Shown: positions 1 through 5,751 of the stretch, in pieces | Layout: every line of letters starts with the position of its first letter | Numbering within the stretch: position 1 is the stretch's first letter | NCBI GenBank assembly: GCA_016180165.1 | Contig: JACPBU010000074.1 | Location: forward strand, 1-7,811 | Direction of reading: 5' to 3' | From: Candidatus Woesearchaeota archaeon | GTDB lineage: Archaea > Nanobdellota > Nanobdellia > Woesearchaeales > JACPBV01 | Length of the DNA: 7,811 nt | The notes under the pieces: model-generated | What the model was told of the DNA's origin: nothing | Database searches by the model: none | What the model saw: the letters and a program-made list of their open reading frames with translations, nothing else | Translations under genes and position numbers: made by a program

Positions 1-2
1 TA

Positions 3-176
3 GTCGACCCTAACTCCACCAAAAGGGAAGTGAAAGCTTCTCTGGAGAAGATGTTCCAGGTTAAGATTGTTGCGGTAGCTACTCTTCGTGGCTCTGATGG
101 CAGGAAGAGGGCATACGTCCAGTTCGGAAAAGAGACCCCTGCAATTGATATTGCAACCAGGCTAGGGCTGTTATAG
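3..176 (+). CDS. rpl23: Ribosomal protein uL23, C-terminal part (5' end outside window)
   Basis: This is the last 57 codons of archaeal L23, a primary 23S rRNA-binding protein near the exit of the peptide tunnel. The frame opens at the window edge and ends at TAG 174-176. It reads VDPNSTKREVKASLEKMF, then QVKIVAVATLRGSDGRKRAYV, and closes with IATRLGLL. This fits the family pattern of an IVD strand, a helix ending in LF/MF, a V-x-V-N/A-T-L strand, a basic loop with K(R)AYV, and a final (S/T)KLG(I/L)L helix. Complete archaeal homologues are about 80-90 residues, so roughly 25-30 N-terminal residues lie upstream. The next gene, L2, starts 9 nt after the stop, as expected for the L3-L4-L23-L2 order. 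The loss is only window truncation. Too short to appear as a long reading frame but clear by sequence and position. Confidence 0.9.
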   Translation, partial: VDPNSTKREVKASLEKMFQVKIVAVATLRGSDGRKRAYVQFGKETPAIDIATRLGLL

Positions 177-185
177 TGAGGCGTT

Positions 186-899
186 ATGGGAAAGAATCTG
201 ACAGTGCAAAAACGTGGAAAAGGATCGACTTCATATGCTTCACCAAGCTTTAAATTCCGGGGTTCAGCTGGTTTTCCCCAGGCTTATCCGGAGAACAGGA
301 TTGGCAAGATTATCGACATCATTGACTGCAGAGGGCATACAGCCCCTCTCCTGAAAGTGGAGTTTCCTGGCAGGGAAGAGATACTGATGCAGGCTCCCGA
401 CGGGATCAAGGTTGCTGATGAGATAGTCATGGGCGCTGAAGCCCCTTGTGTAAGGGGGAACATCCTTCCCTTGGGTAGGATTCCTGAAGGAACGCAGATT
501 TTCAATATTGAGGGTGCCCCTGGAGACGGTGGAAAATTTGTCAGGGCTGGTGGCGCACTGGCAAGGATAACTGCAAAATTCCCGAATAAGATAACAATAA
601 TGCTTCCTTCAAAAAAAGAAAGGGACTTTGACCCTGCATGCAGGGCGATGGTTGGGGAAGTCGCAGGTGCGGGAAGGACCGAAAAGCCGTTCCTGAAGGC
701 AGGCTACCATCACTTTGCGATGAAAGCCAGGAATAAGTATTATCCCATTGTTAGTGGAACCTCCAAGAACTCAGTTTCCCATCCATTCGGTGGAAGAAGC
801 ACGAATGCAAAAGGTCATGCGACCACTGTTTCGAGGGACGCGCCTCCGGGAAGGAAGGTCGGTAAGATTGCTGCAAGCAGGACAGGGATGAAAAGGTAG
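186..899 (+). CDS. rpl2: 50S ribosomal protein uL2
   Basis: L2 binds 23S rRNA, helps subunit association and lies close to the peptidyl-transferase centre. The 237-residue length is normal for archaea (about 235-240). The N-terminal part has the basic GKGSTSYASPSFKFRG stretch. The OB-fold and SH3-like regions follow, with GAPGDGGKFVRAGG around residues 111-124. The conserved C-terminal loop is VSGTSKNSVSHPFGG, with the invariant His at residue 199, followed by a basic tail ending SRTGMKR. Many homologues have Asp just before the HPxGG motif; this protein has Ser, a mild oddity. The start ATG at 186 has a GTGAGG purine tract a few bases upstream, overlapping the end of L23. The antisense reading frame within this gene is a shadow. 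Confidence 0.97.
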   Translation: MGKNLTVQKRGKGSTSYASPSFKFRGSAGFPQAYPENRIGKIIDIIDCRGHTAPLLKVEFPGREEILMQAPDGIKVADEIVMGAEAPCVRGNILPLGRIPEGTQIFNIEGAPGDGGKFVRAGGALARITAKFPNKITIMLPSKKERDFDPACRAMVGEVAGAGRTEKPFLKAGYHHFAMKARNKYYPIVSGTSKNSVSHPFGGRSTNAKGHATTVSRDAPPGRKVGKIAASRTGMKR

Positions 900-911
900 A
901 GGCATAATCAT

Positions 912-1295
912 ATGGCAAAAAAAGAAGCAGTTTACAAAGGAAAAATCCTCGAGGAATTGAATAAGATGAGCCTGCAGGACCTGATGAAGCTGTTTCCTTC
1001 CAGGCAGAGGCGGAGCCTGAAGAGGGGGTTCACAGATCAGGAAAAAAGGCTCCTTAAGCGCATTCGGTCAAAGAAGCAGAACATCAAGACTCATTGCAAA
1101 AGCCTGATCATCCTTCCCGAGATGGTCGGAGCAACAATCAAGATCCATCAGGGAAGGGAGTTTGTCCCGGTTTTGATCACATTTGATATGATTGGCCATT
1201 ATCTTGGAGAATTTATACTCACAAGAAAAAGAGTGGAGCATTCGGCACCAGGAGTGGGCGCAACCAAAAGCTCTGCTGCGTTATCGGTGAAGTGA
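912..1295 (+). CDS. rps19: 30S ribosomal protein uS19
   Basis: S19 sits in the head of the small subunit next to S13 and takes part in the bridge to the large subunit. The protein is 127 residues, within the archaeal range and longer than bacterial S19 because of the helical N-terminus (residues 1-60, including LQDLMKLFPSRQRRSLKRGF). The conserved core runs from about 64: LIILPEMVGATIKIHQGREF (residues 65-84), then VPVLITFDMIGHYLGEF and LTRKRVEHSAPGVGATKSS at the C-terminus. AGAGG at 898-902, overlapping the L2 stop, is a good Shine-Dalgarno match 9 nt before the ATG at 912. The TGA stop (1293-1295) lies 2 nt before the preferred L22 start, so coupling is likely. Confidence 0.97.
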   Translation: MAKKEAVYKGKILEELNKMSLQDLMKLFPSRQRRSLKRGFTDQEKRLLKRIRSKKQNIKTHCKSLIILPEMVGATIKIHQGREFVPVLITFDMIGHYLGEFILTRKRVEHSAPGVGATKSSAALSVK

Positions 1296-1297
1296 TC

Positions 1298-1759
1298 ATG
1301 GCAGAAGAAACTGTTGCAGCAAAGAGCGAAGCAAGCGCATCAGGCGTCTCTCTACAGATATCAACAAAAGCCTGTGTTGAGCTGGCAAATGCGATACGGA
1401 AAAAGACAACAGGAGAGGCAAAGGCGCTATTGACGAGAGTTATCACAAAGCAGCAGGCTGTCCCTTATCGGATATTTATCAAGGAGTTGAGCCATAAGAA
1501 AGGCACTGGCCCAGGCAGATTTCCTAAAAAATCTGCTCAGGCAATCATAGAAGTCATTGAAAATGCTGAAGCGAATGCGCAATTTAAAGGATTGAATACA
1601 TCAAATCTGGAGATAGTGCATATCAAGGCTGACGCCGCTTCAAGGCCCTGGCGTTTCGGAAGGCGCAGGAGAAGGTCCAAAAGGACAACTATCGAGATTA
1701 AAGTTAAGGAAAAGCCAAAGGAGGAGCCAAAAAAATCGGCTCCGAAGGTCCAAAAATGA
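1298..1759 (+). CDS. rpl22: 50S ribosomal protein uL22
   Basis: L22 contacts all domains of 23S rRNA and sends a beta-hairpin into the exit tunnel. The 153-residue product has a short Ala/Ser/Glu-rich N-terminal extension (about residues 1-17), the helical core (LANAIRKKTTGEAKALLTRV), GTGPGRFPKKSAQAIIEVIENAEANA at about 69-94, and the strand LEIVHIKADAAS. The tunnel hairpin is unusually basic, with RRRRR at 122-126, followed by TTIEIKV and a Lys/Glu/Pro tail. I chose ATG 1298 over an in-frame GTG at 1292: GGTGA at 1286-1290 is 7 nt from the ATG but only 1 nt from the GTG. The GTG start would add two residues. The stop overlaps the S3 start as ATGA. Confidence 0.94.
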   Translation: MAEETVAAKSEASASGVSLQISTKACVELANAIRKKTTGEAKALLTRVITKQQAVPYRIFIKELSHKKGTGPGRFPKKSAQAIIEVIENAEANAQFKGLNTSNLEIVHIKADAASRPWRFGRRRRRSKRTTIEIKVKEKPKEEPKKSAPKVQK

Positions 1760-2427
1760 TTGAGAGGAAATTCGTTTCAGAGCGGATAAAGGAGTTGGAG
1801 GTTAAGAACTTTGTGCGCGACCACATGAAAGGGGTCGGGCTGAGTGATATTAAGGTGCAGAAGACTCCGCTTGGAGAGAAAATTATCATTTTCACATCAA
1901 GGCCGGGACTGGTTGTTGGGAGGAAGGGGCAGAACATAAAGGAGTTGACCAGGACGCTGAAGAAGGAATTCAGCCTCGAGAATCCCCAGATAGAGATTGG
2001 GGAAGTGGACAGGCCAGAATTGAATGCGAACATCATTGCAGAAAGGATTGTGGAATTCCTCGAGAAGTTTGGGACGACAAAGTTCAAGGGTATCGGGCAC
2101 AAGGTGATGACCGATGTCATGAATTCAGGCGCAGCAGGTATCGAACTGGTCATAAGCGGAAAGATTCCAAGTGCAAGGGCAAAATCATGGAGATTTTATC
2201 AGGGATATCTTAAAAAGTGCGGTGATACGGCATTGACAAGTGTGAATGTTGCTTATGCCGCAGCAAAGCTCAAGAGCGGCATTGTTGGAGTGAAGGTGTC
2301 CATCATGCCTCTCCAGGCTGCACTTGCTAACAGGCTTGAGATGAAGGCAGAGCAGGTGCCAGAGCAAACAGTCCAGCCAAAGGCTCAGGAAACATCTGAA
2401 GCCCCTTCAGGTGAGAAAGCCCAATGA
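1756..2427 (+). CDS. rps3: 30S ribosomal protein uS3 (KH domain)
   Basis: S3 forms part of the mRNA entry channel in the small-subunit head. The 223-residue protein has an N-terminal MIERKFVSERIKELEVKNFV helix and a type II KH domain with the GRKG signature at residues 55-58 in SRPGLVVGRKGQNIKEL. The second domain follows (IGHKVMTDVMNSGAAGIELVISGKI, then ARAKSWRFYQGYLKKCG) and IVGVKVSIMP closes the fold. Residues after about 199 form a disordered Gln/Glu/Pro tail, common in archaeal S3. It starts inside the L22 stop (ATGA at 1756-1759) and ends in an ATGA overlap with L29, so its translation should be coupled on both sides. Confidence 0.97.
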   Translation: MIERKFVSERIKELEVKNFVRDHMKGVGLSDIKVQKTPLGEKIIIFTSRPGLVVGRKGQNIKELTRTLKKEFSLENPQIEIGEVDRPELNANIIAERIVEFLEKFGTTKFKGIGHKVMTDVMNSGAAGIELVISGKIPSARAKSWRFYQGYLKKCGDTALTSVNVAYAAAKLKSGIVGVKVSIMPLQAALANRLEMKAEQVPEQTVQPKAQETSEAPSGEKAQ

Positions 2428-2642
2428 AAATAGCAGAGATTCGGCAGATGGGGATTGATGACCTGAAAGGGAAGCTTGCTGAGCTTGAGATGGAGATGAT
2501 AAAGCAGTATGGAGTGATTGCCAAGGGGACCATTCCTAAAAGCCCTTCGCTGGTGAGGAATACCAAGCGGACAATTGCTAAGATATTTATGGTGTTAGAG
2601 GAGAAAAAGAAACAACAAACGGAGGTTACACAAAAGACATGA
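2424..2642 (+). CDS. rpl29: 50S ribosomal protein uL29
   Basis: L29 is a small helical-hairpin protein on the large subunit near the tunnel exit, next to L23. The 72-residue product shows the family pattern: helix 1 with MKIAEIRQMGIDDLKGKLAE, the linker GVIAKGTIPKSPSLVRNTKR, and helix 2 with TIAKIFMVLEEKKKQQ. This resembles the usual archaeal ending with (I/V)RRTIAR(I/V)(L/K)TV. The ATG overlaps the S3 stop (ATGA, 2424-2427) and its own TGA overlaps the aIF1 ATG (2639-2642). The last residues, TEVTQKT, are a short polar tail. Confidence 0.95.
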   Translation: MKIAEIRQMGIDDLKGKLAELEMEMIKQYGVIAKGTIPKSPSLVRNTKRTIAKIFMVLEEKKKQQTEVTQKT

Positions 2643-2947
2643 GTGAGATTTGTATCACCTGTGGCTTGCCACAGGAGCTCTGCGTATGCGAGACGATCGC
2701 GAAAGAAAGCCAGAAGATAATTGTCAGGCTGGTGAAAAAGAAGTTCAATAAGATAAGCACTGTTGTTGAGGGCATCCAAAGCAAAGAGATCAACCTCAAG
2801 GAGCTTGCCACAGACTTGAAGAGCAAGCTTGCCTGCGGTGGGACTGCAAAAGAAGGAAGGATTGAATTGCAGGGCGACCACATCCAAAAGGTGAAGCAGG
2901 CGCTCGTGGCTTTGGGTTTCGGTCCTGAGACGATTGAAGTGCAATAA
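2639..2947 (+). CDS. sui1: Translation initiation factor aIF1 (SUI1 family) with N-terminal Cys cluster
   Basis: aIF1 binds the 30S subunit near the P site and checks start codon selection. The 102-residue protein opens with a four-cysteine cluster (C5, C8, C15, C17, in ITCGLPQELCVCE), which looks like a small zinc-binding element known in many archaeal SUI1 proteins. The SUI1 fold then follows with KIIVRLVKKKFNKISTVVEG, the LKSKLACGGTAKEGRIELQG signature (about residues 61-80) and GDHIQKVKQALVALGFGPETIEV. The SUI1 gene is normally found after L29 in archaeal clusters. It starts inside the L29 stop (ATGA). In many archaea the RNase P gene rnp1 comes next; here 28 nt separate it from the chosen S17 start. 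Confidence 0.95.
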   Translation: MSEICITCGLPQELCVCETIAKESQKIIVRLVKKKFNKISTVVEGIQSKEINLKELATDLKSKLACGGTAKEGRIELQGDHIQKVKQALVALGFGPETIEVQ

Positions 2948-2975
2948 GCAGGCTCTGGTGGCGTTTGTGGAACAA

Positions 2976-3422
2976 ATGATGGAAAAGACAGCACTAAAGG
3001 AAAAAGTATCATCGGAAGTATGTCCGGAAAAATTTTGTCCTGTTCATGGGAAGGTTGCCTTGAAGAAAAAGCACTTTGAGGGTATAGTGATTCGTGCCAA
3101 GATGCAGAAGACGGTGGTGGTAGAGTGGGTTACTCAGGCTTTCATCCCGAAGTTTGAGCGTTACGAGAAGCGAAGGTCAAGGATTAAGGCCCATAATCCA
3201 GGCTGTATCGGTGCAAAAGAAGGGGATGTGGTGAGGATTGTTGAGACAAGGCCGCTAAGCAAGACCAAAAACTTTGTCGTCGTCAGCATTTTAGGGAAAG
3301 AAAAAGCATTTTCACAAAAGATGGAATTAAGGGAAGAGGCCAAGCAGAAAAAAGAAGAAGTGGAAGAGGAAAACGATGCAAGCAGTCAAAGCAAGAGTGA
3401 CGAGAGCGCTGCCAGTAGGTAG
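2976..3422 (+). CDS. rps17: 30S ribosomal protein uS17 with long charged C-terminal tail
   Basis: S17 is an OB-fold protein that binds 16S rRNA early in small-subunit assembly. From ATG 2976 the product is 148 residues. The archaeal N-terminal metal-type motif C16-x4-C21-x2-H24 is present (CPEKFCPVHG), then FEGIVIRAKMQKTVVVEWV, FIPKFERYEKRRSRIKAHNP, and EGDVVRIVETRPLSKTKNF. The core ends near residue 108. A Lys/Glu-rich tail (110-132) and a Ser-rich end (133-148) follow, so it is longer than the usual 105-115 residues. The last 47 nt overlap the L14 start in another frame. The start is uncertain: ATG 2979, GTG 2958 or 2967 and TTG 2934 are in frame, with only weak GGTGG (2957-2961) or GTGG (2967-2970) upstream signals. 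The core is secure; both ends are less so. Confidence 0.9.
   Translation: MMEKTALKEKVSSEVCPEKFCPVHGKVALKKKHFEGIVIRAKMQKTVVVEWVTQAFIPKFERYEKRRSRIKAHNPGCIGAKEGDVVRIVETRPLSKTKNFVVVSILGKEKAFSQKMELREEAKQKKEEVEEENDASSQSKSDESAASR
3366..3369 (+). promoter_or_regulatory. Shine-Dalgarno site of L14 inside the S17 tail
   Basis: GAGG within the run GGAAGAGG lies 6 nt before ATG 3376. In the S17 frame the same bases encode Glu-Glu residues of the charged tail. It supports 3376 as the true L14 start and shows that the ribosome-binding site is embedded in coding sequence, consistent with initiation coupled to translation of S17. Confidence 0.6.
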
Positions 3423-3777
3423 TTTTGTCCCGACATGCGACAACTCCGGCGCAAAGATGATTAAGATATTTACCGTCCTCAAGCTCAACACGGTTAAGGG
3501 AAGGCGCCAGAGCGCTGGCGTTGGTGACCTGGTCATGGCTGCTGTCAAGAGGGGCAGGCCGGATATGAGAGCTCAGGTAGTGTATGCGGTGATAGTCCGC
3601 CAGAAAAAAGAGTATAGGCGCCCGGATGGTATACGGATAAAGTTTGAAGATAACAGTGCCGTCGTTGTGAAGGATGATAAAGGCAATCCCAAAGGGACCA
3701 TATTCAAGGGAGCTATCGCAAAAGAAGCTGTAGAAAGGTGGCCGGGGATTGCAAAAGTAGCAAGGATAGTCGTTTAG
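3376..3777 (+). CDS. rpl14: 50S ribosomal protein uL14
   Basis: L14 is a five-stranded beta-barrel at the subunit interface, near the factor-binding side of the 50S. The 133-residue protein matches archaeal L14 along its full length: MQAVKARVTRALPVGSFVP, CDNSGAK at 21-27, RRQSAGVGDLVMAAVKRGRP, the loop AVIVRQKKEYRRPDG at 71-85, IKFEDNSAVVV, and the C-terminal GAIAKEAVERWPGIAKVARI. The start at 3376 lies 47 nt inside S17; it is supported because archaeal homologues begin with the same M-x-A-x-x-A-(K/R)-(V/I)-T-R-x-LPVG pattern. GAGG at 3366-3369, 6 nt upstream and within the S17 tail, is the likely ribosome-binding site. The unusual spacer 3778-3920 follows. Confidence 0.96.
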   Translation: MQAVKARVTRALPVGSFVPTCDNSGAKMIKIFTVLKLNTVKGRRQSAGVGDLVMAAVKRGRPDMRAQVVYAVIVRQKKEYRRPDGIRIKFEDNSAVVVKDDKGNPKGTIFKGAIAKEAVERWPGIAKVARIVV

Positions 3778-3920
3778 GGATAAGAAGGATAGCGCAAGAA
3801 AGGGCAAGGGATAAGAAAAAGAGGAGTAATGGAAGAAAGCAAAGTATGAGGCGATAAAGGCGATATGAAAAAAATTTTGTTTGGATAAAAAGATGAAGGC
3901 AGCATAACCAGGGTGGAAAA
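3778..3920 (+). other. Purine-rich L14-L24 spacer with tiny ATG reading frames
   Basis: These 143 nt lie inside an otherwise almost gapless gene block. No ribosomal protein or recognised RNA gene is visible. The + strand is strongly purine-rich. AGGGATAAGAA occurs at 3776-3786 and 3807-3817, and a 9-bp near-tandem unit beginning AGGCGATA occurs at 3849-3857 and 3858-3866. Four tiny ATG frames occur in series: 3829-3849 (6 codons, preceded by GAGGAG), 3846-3857 (3 codons, overlapping the previous stop as ATGA), 3865-3888 (7 codons) and 3893-3907 (4 codons). An A/T patch, AAAAAAATTTTG at 3868-3879, could belong to an internal promoter, but there is no convincing archaeal TATA/BRE match. A decayed gene or a leader region are both possible. 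Confidence 0.5.
3911..3916 (+). promoter_or_regulatory. Ribosome-binding site of L24
   Basis: GGGTGG ends 4 nt before ATG 3921 and fits the archaeal anti-Shine-Dalgarno pattern (GGAGGTGA-like). L24 lies 143 nt after L14, so it cannot rely on close stop-start coupling. A strong own site is therefore expected and supports the chosen start. Confidence 0.5.
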
Positions 3921-4310
3921 ATGAAATCATTTTCAAGGGCATGGAACAGCAGCAAAAAAAGGAGAAAGCAGAGAAAGTTTAGGTATAATGCTCCTTTGCA
4001 TATCAGGAAAAAGTTTGTCGCTTCCCACCTTTCCAGGGAATTGAGGAAGAAATATGCCGCGAGGTCTATAGGCTTGCGCAAAGGCGACAAGGTGAAAGTG
4101 ATGAGGGGAAAGTTTAGGGATCACCAGGGCGAAGTCATGGACATCAGCCTTGCAAAGGGAAAAGTCCAGGTCGCTGGTGTTGAGATGACCAAGAAAGAGG
4201 GGAGCAAGGTTCCGGTGCTGATAGACCCTTCAAATCTTTTGATTATAGAGATGGTGCTTGAGGACAAGAAAAGGCAGCAGGCCTTGGAACGGAAGATGAA
4301 ACATGAGTAA
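3921..4310 (+). CDS. rpl24: 50S ribosomal protein uL24 (KOW domain)
   Basis: L24 is an early-assembly protein of the large subunit near the tunnel exit. The 129-residue product has the archaeal/eukaryotic-type N-terminal extension, SRAWNSSKKRRKQRKFRYNA, and APLHIRKKFVASHLSRELRK. The KOW domain starts at about residue 52: LRKGDKVKVMRGKFRDHQGE, then VMDISLAKGKVQVAGVEMTK. PVLIDPSNLLI closes the conserved core (98-108), and a short Lys/Glu helix forms the end. The start 3921 has GGGTGG at 3911-3916. The TAA stop overlaps the S4e start by 8 nt (ATGAGTAA, 4303-4310), so S4e translation is probably coupled. Confidence 0.96.
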   Translation: MKSFSRAWNSSKKRRKQRKFRYNAPLHIRKKFVASHLSRELRKKYAARSIGLRKGDKVKVMRGKFRDHQGEVMDISLAKGKVQVAGVEMTKKEGSKVPVLIDPSNLLIIEMVLEDKKRQQALERKMKHE

Positions 4311-4998
4311 ACATTTAAGGCGGCTTGGAATGCCGACAAGCTGGCCATTCGAAAAGAGGAAGGCTGTCTTTATTACAAATCCGGCTCCTGGGCCGCATGC
4401 GAAAGCAAACAGCATCCCGCTCCGCCTTATCCTGAGGGATATGCTCCATCTCACAGTGACCTCAAACGAGGCAAAAAAGGGGCTGATGCAGAACACGATC
4501 ATGGTTGACGGGATTATCCGCAGGGACAGCAGGTTCCCGGTAGGGCTTTTTGATTCATTGGTTTTTAAGGAAACAAGCCAATCATGGAGGATGCTGCTGA
4601 ACCGCGATGGAAAATTGCACCTTTACCCTGTCAGCGCAGAGGAAGCAGGATTGAAGGTTGCAAAAATCACAGGCAAGACTCTCCTCAAGAAGGGAAAGGT
4701 CCAGTTGAACCTTTATGACGGAAAAAATTTAGTCGTGGACAAGGACAGTTTCAAGGTCGGAGACAGCCTCCTTATATCGGTTCCTGAACTGAAGATAAAA
4801 GATCACCTTCCGCTTGCGGTTGGCTCAGCGATTATGCTGGCAAGCGGGAAGCACAGGGGAGAGGCAGGCACAGTCGTCGATATCATGAAAGAAAGGGCAA
4901 TCGTGAAGAACGCAAAGGGTGAAGTGGTTGAGACCCTCACTAGGTATTTATTTGTTGTGGGAAAGCAAAAGCCGGCAATCAAGTTCCCAGAGGAGTAA
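4303..4998 (+). CDS. rps4e: 30S ribosomal protein eS4 (S4e)
   Basis: S4e is a small-subunit protein found only in archaea and eukaryotes. The 231-residue protein has the N-terminal signature HLRRLGMPTSWPFEKRKAVF, followed by PAPGPHAKANSIPL. The S4-like RNA-binding segment is around 37-85 (PLRLILRDMLHLTVTSNEAK, then VDGIIRRDSRFPVGLFD). The central S4e domain includes SWRMLLNRDGKLHLYPVS. The KOW-like segment is at about 172-196 (GSAIMLASGKHRGEAGTVVD), and TLTRYLFVVGK lies near the end. Length is typical for archaea. It starts within L24 and ends 1 nt before L5, fully consistent with the L24-S4e-L5 order. It is the clearest single marker against a bacterial origin. Confidence 0.97.
   Translation: MSKHLRRLGMPTSWPFEKRKAVFITNPAPGPHAKANSIPLRLILRDMLHLTVTSNEAKKGLMQNTIMVDGIIRRDSRFPVGLFDSLVFKETSQSWRMLLNRDGKLHLYPVSAEEAGLKVAKITGKTLLKKGKVQLNLYDGKNLVVDKDSFKVGDSLLISVPELKIKDHLPLAVGSAIMLASGKHRGEAGTVVDIMKERAIVKNAKGEVVETLTRYLFVVGKQKPAIKFPEE
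4990..4995 (+). promoter_or_regulatory. Ribosome-binding site of L5
   Basis: GAGGAG immediately precedes the S4e TAA (4996-4998) and ends 4 nt before ATG 5000. It decides the L5 start at 5000 rather than an in-frame upstream start at 4919, which would overlap S4e by 80 nt and add 27 residues without family support. Confidence 0.6.
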
Positions 4999-4999
4999 G

Positions 5000-5512
5000 A
5001 TGAACCTTATGAGGAATATCAGAATTGAGAAAATAACCCTGAACATCGGTGCAGGGAAAGACCAGCAGGTTTTGGAAAAGGGAGTATCGCTGCTGAAAGT
5101 CCTTACTAATCAGGTTCCTTTAAAGACAAAGACCAATAAAAGGATTCCCGAATGGGGGCTTCGCCCAGGATTGCCGATTGGGTGCAAAGTCACCTTGAGA
5201 GGGAAAAAAGCGGTTGAGCTGCTTCCCCGTCTCCTCGAATCAAAAGAGAGGAAACTCACGCCACGCCAGATAACTGAGGATGGGAGCATTTCATTCGGCA
5301 TCCCGGAGTATATTGATATTCCCGGGCTGAAATATCTGCCCGCAATTGGTATCATTGGCCTCGAGGTGTGCATAACGCTTGAGCGCCCAGGATACCGCAT
5401 CAAGAGGAGATCCCTCCTCCAGAGAAAGGTTCCAAGATCGGCAAGGATAACCAGGGAAGAGGCGGTCAGGTTCCTGAAAGAGAATTTTCAAGTAGTGGTA
5501 GGTGAAGAATAA
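5000..5512 (+). CDS. rpl5: 50S ribosomal protein uL5
   Basis: L5 binds 5S rRNA and contacts P-site tRNA and the small-subunit head in the central protuberance. From ATG 5000 the protein is 170 residues, a normal archaeal length. It begins MNLMRNIRIEKITLNIGAG, matching the usual archaeal start MNPMR-x-(I/V)RI-x-K-(V/I). Further on come LKTKTNKRIPEWGLRPGLPI (residues 41-60), GCKVTLRGKKAVELL, and the signature ISFGIPEYIDIPGLKY at 97-112. IIGLEVCITLERPGYRIKRR follows at 118-137, and TREEAVRFLKENF near the end. The TAA stop and the S14 ATG share one base (TAATG at 5510-5514). The longer frame to 4919 is rejected because it runs inside S4e. Confidence 0.97.
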   Translation: MNLMRNIRIEKITLNIGAGKDQQVLEKGVSLLKVLTNQVPLKTKTNKRIPEWGLRPGLPIGCKVTLRGKKAVELLPRLLESKERKLTPRQITEDGSISFGIPEYIDIPGLKYLPAIGIIGLEVCITLERPGYRIKRRSLLQRKVPRSARITREEAVRFLKENFQVVVGEE

Positions 5513-5742
5513 TGACTCATTCAGATTATCGCAAGATGCTCGCTCAGCTGGCCGTAAAGCCGGCAAAGTACAAGAAATTCCTCAAGCATAATAAGCCAAA
5601 GAAAAGAGATTATGGGAAATCGACAAAGCATTGCAGGATTTGTGGGAACCCTCGCGGGCACATTGGAAAATATGGTATCAATATCTGCAGGCGTTGCTTT
5701 AGGGAAGTTGCTCCAAAGCTGGGGTTTAAAAAATTCAGGTAA
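5512..5742 (+). CDS. rps14: 30S ribosomal protein uS14, zinc-binding type with N-terminal extension
   Basis: S14 binds 16S rRNA in the small-subunit head. The 76-residue protein has a zinc knuckle, C41-x2-C44 and C59-x2-C62 (CRICG ... CRRCF), and the conserved ending REVAPKLGFKKF. Many archaeal S14 proteins are only about 50-57 residues. Here about 20 extra N-terminal residues (MTHSDYRKMLAQLAVKPAKY) precede the basic linker. The start overlaps the L5 stop by one base (TAATG), which argues that the extension is translated. A shorter form would need an internal start: there is an in-frame ATG at codon 9, but it has little upstream support. Nine nt separate it from S8. Confidence 0.95.
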   Translation: MTHSDYRKMLAQLAVKPAKYKKFLKHNKPKKRDYGKSTKHCRICGNPRGHIGKYGINICRRCFREVAPKLGFKKFR

Positions 5743-5751
5743 GGTGGAAAG

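Noticed and set aside
2327..2944. Minus-strand reading frame of 205 codons over S3, L29 and aIF1
   Set aside because: It lies entirely antisense to tightly coupled ribosomal genes; no recognisable domain and no plausible operon partner.
2934..3422. S17 starting at TTG 2934 inside aIF1
   Set aside because: The extra residues do not resemble S17 and the start codon is weak; ATG 2976 or 2979 is more likely, though not certain.
3283..3942. Long minus-strand reading frame of 219 codons across S17, L14 and the spacer
   Set aside because: It is antisense to well-recognised ribosomal genes, has a low-complexity Phe/Ser/Leu-rich translation mirroring purine-rich coding sequence, and resembles no family.
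4919..5512. Longer L5 starting at 4919
   Set aside because: It would overlap S4e by 80 nt; GAGGAG and the family-typical MN-x-MR start at 5000 fit much better.
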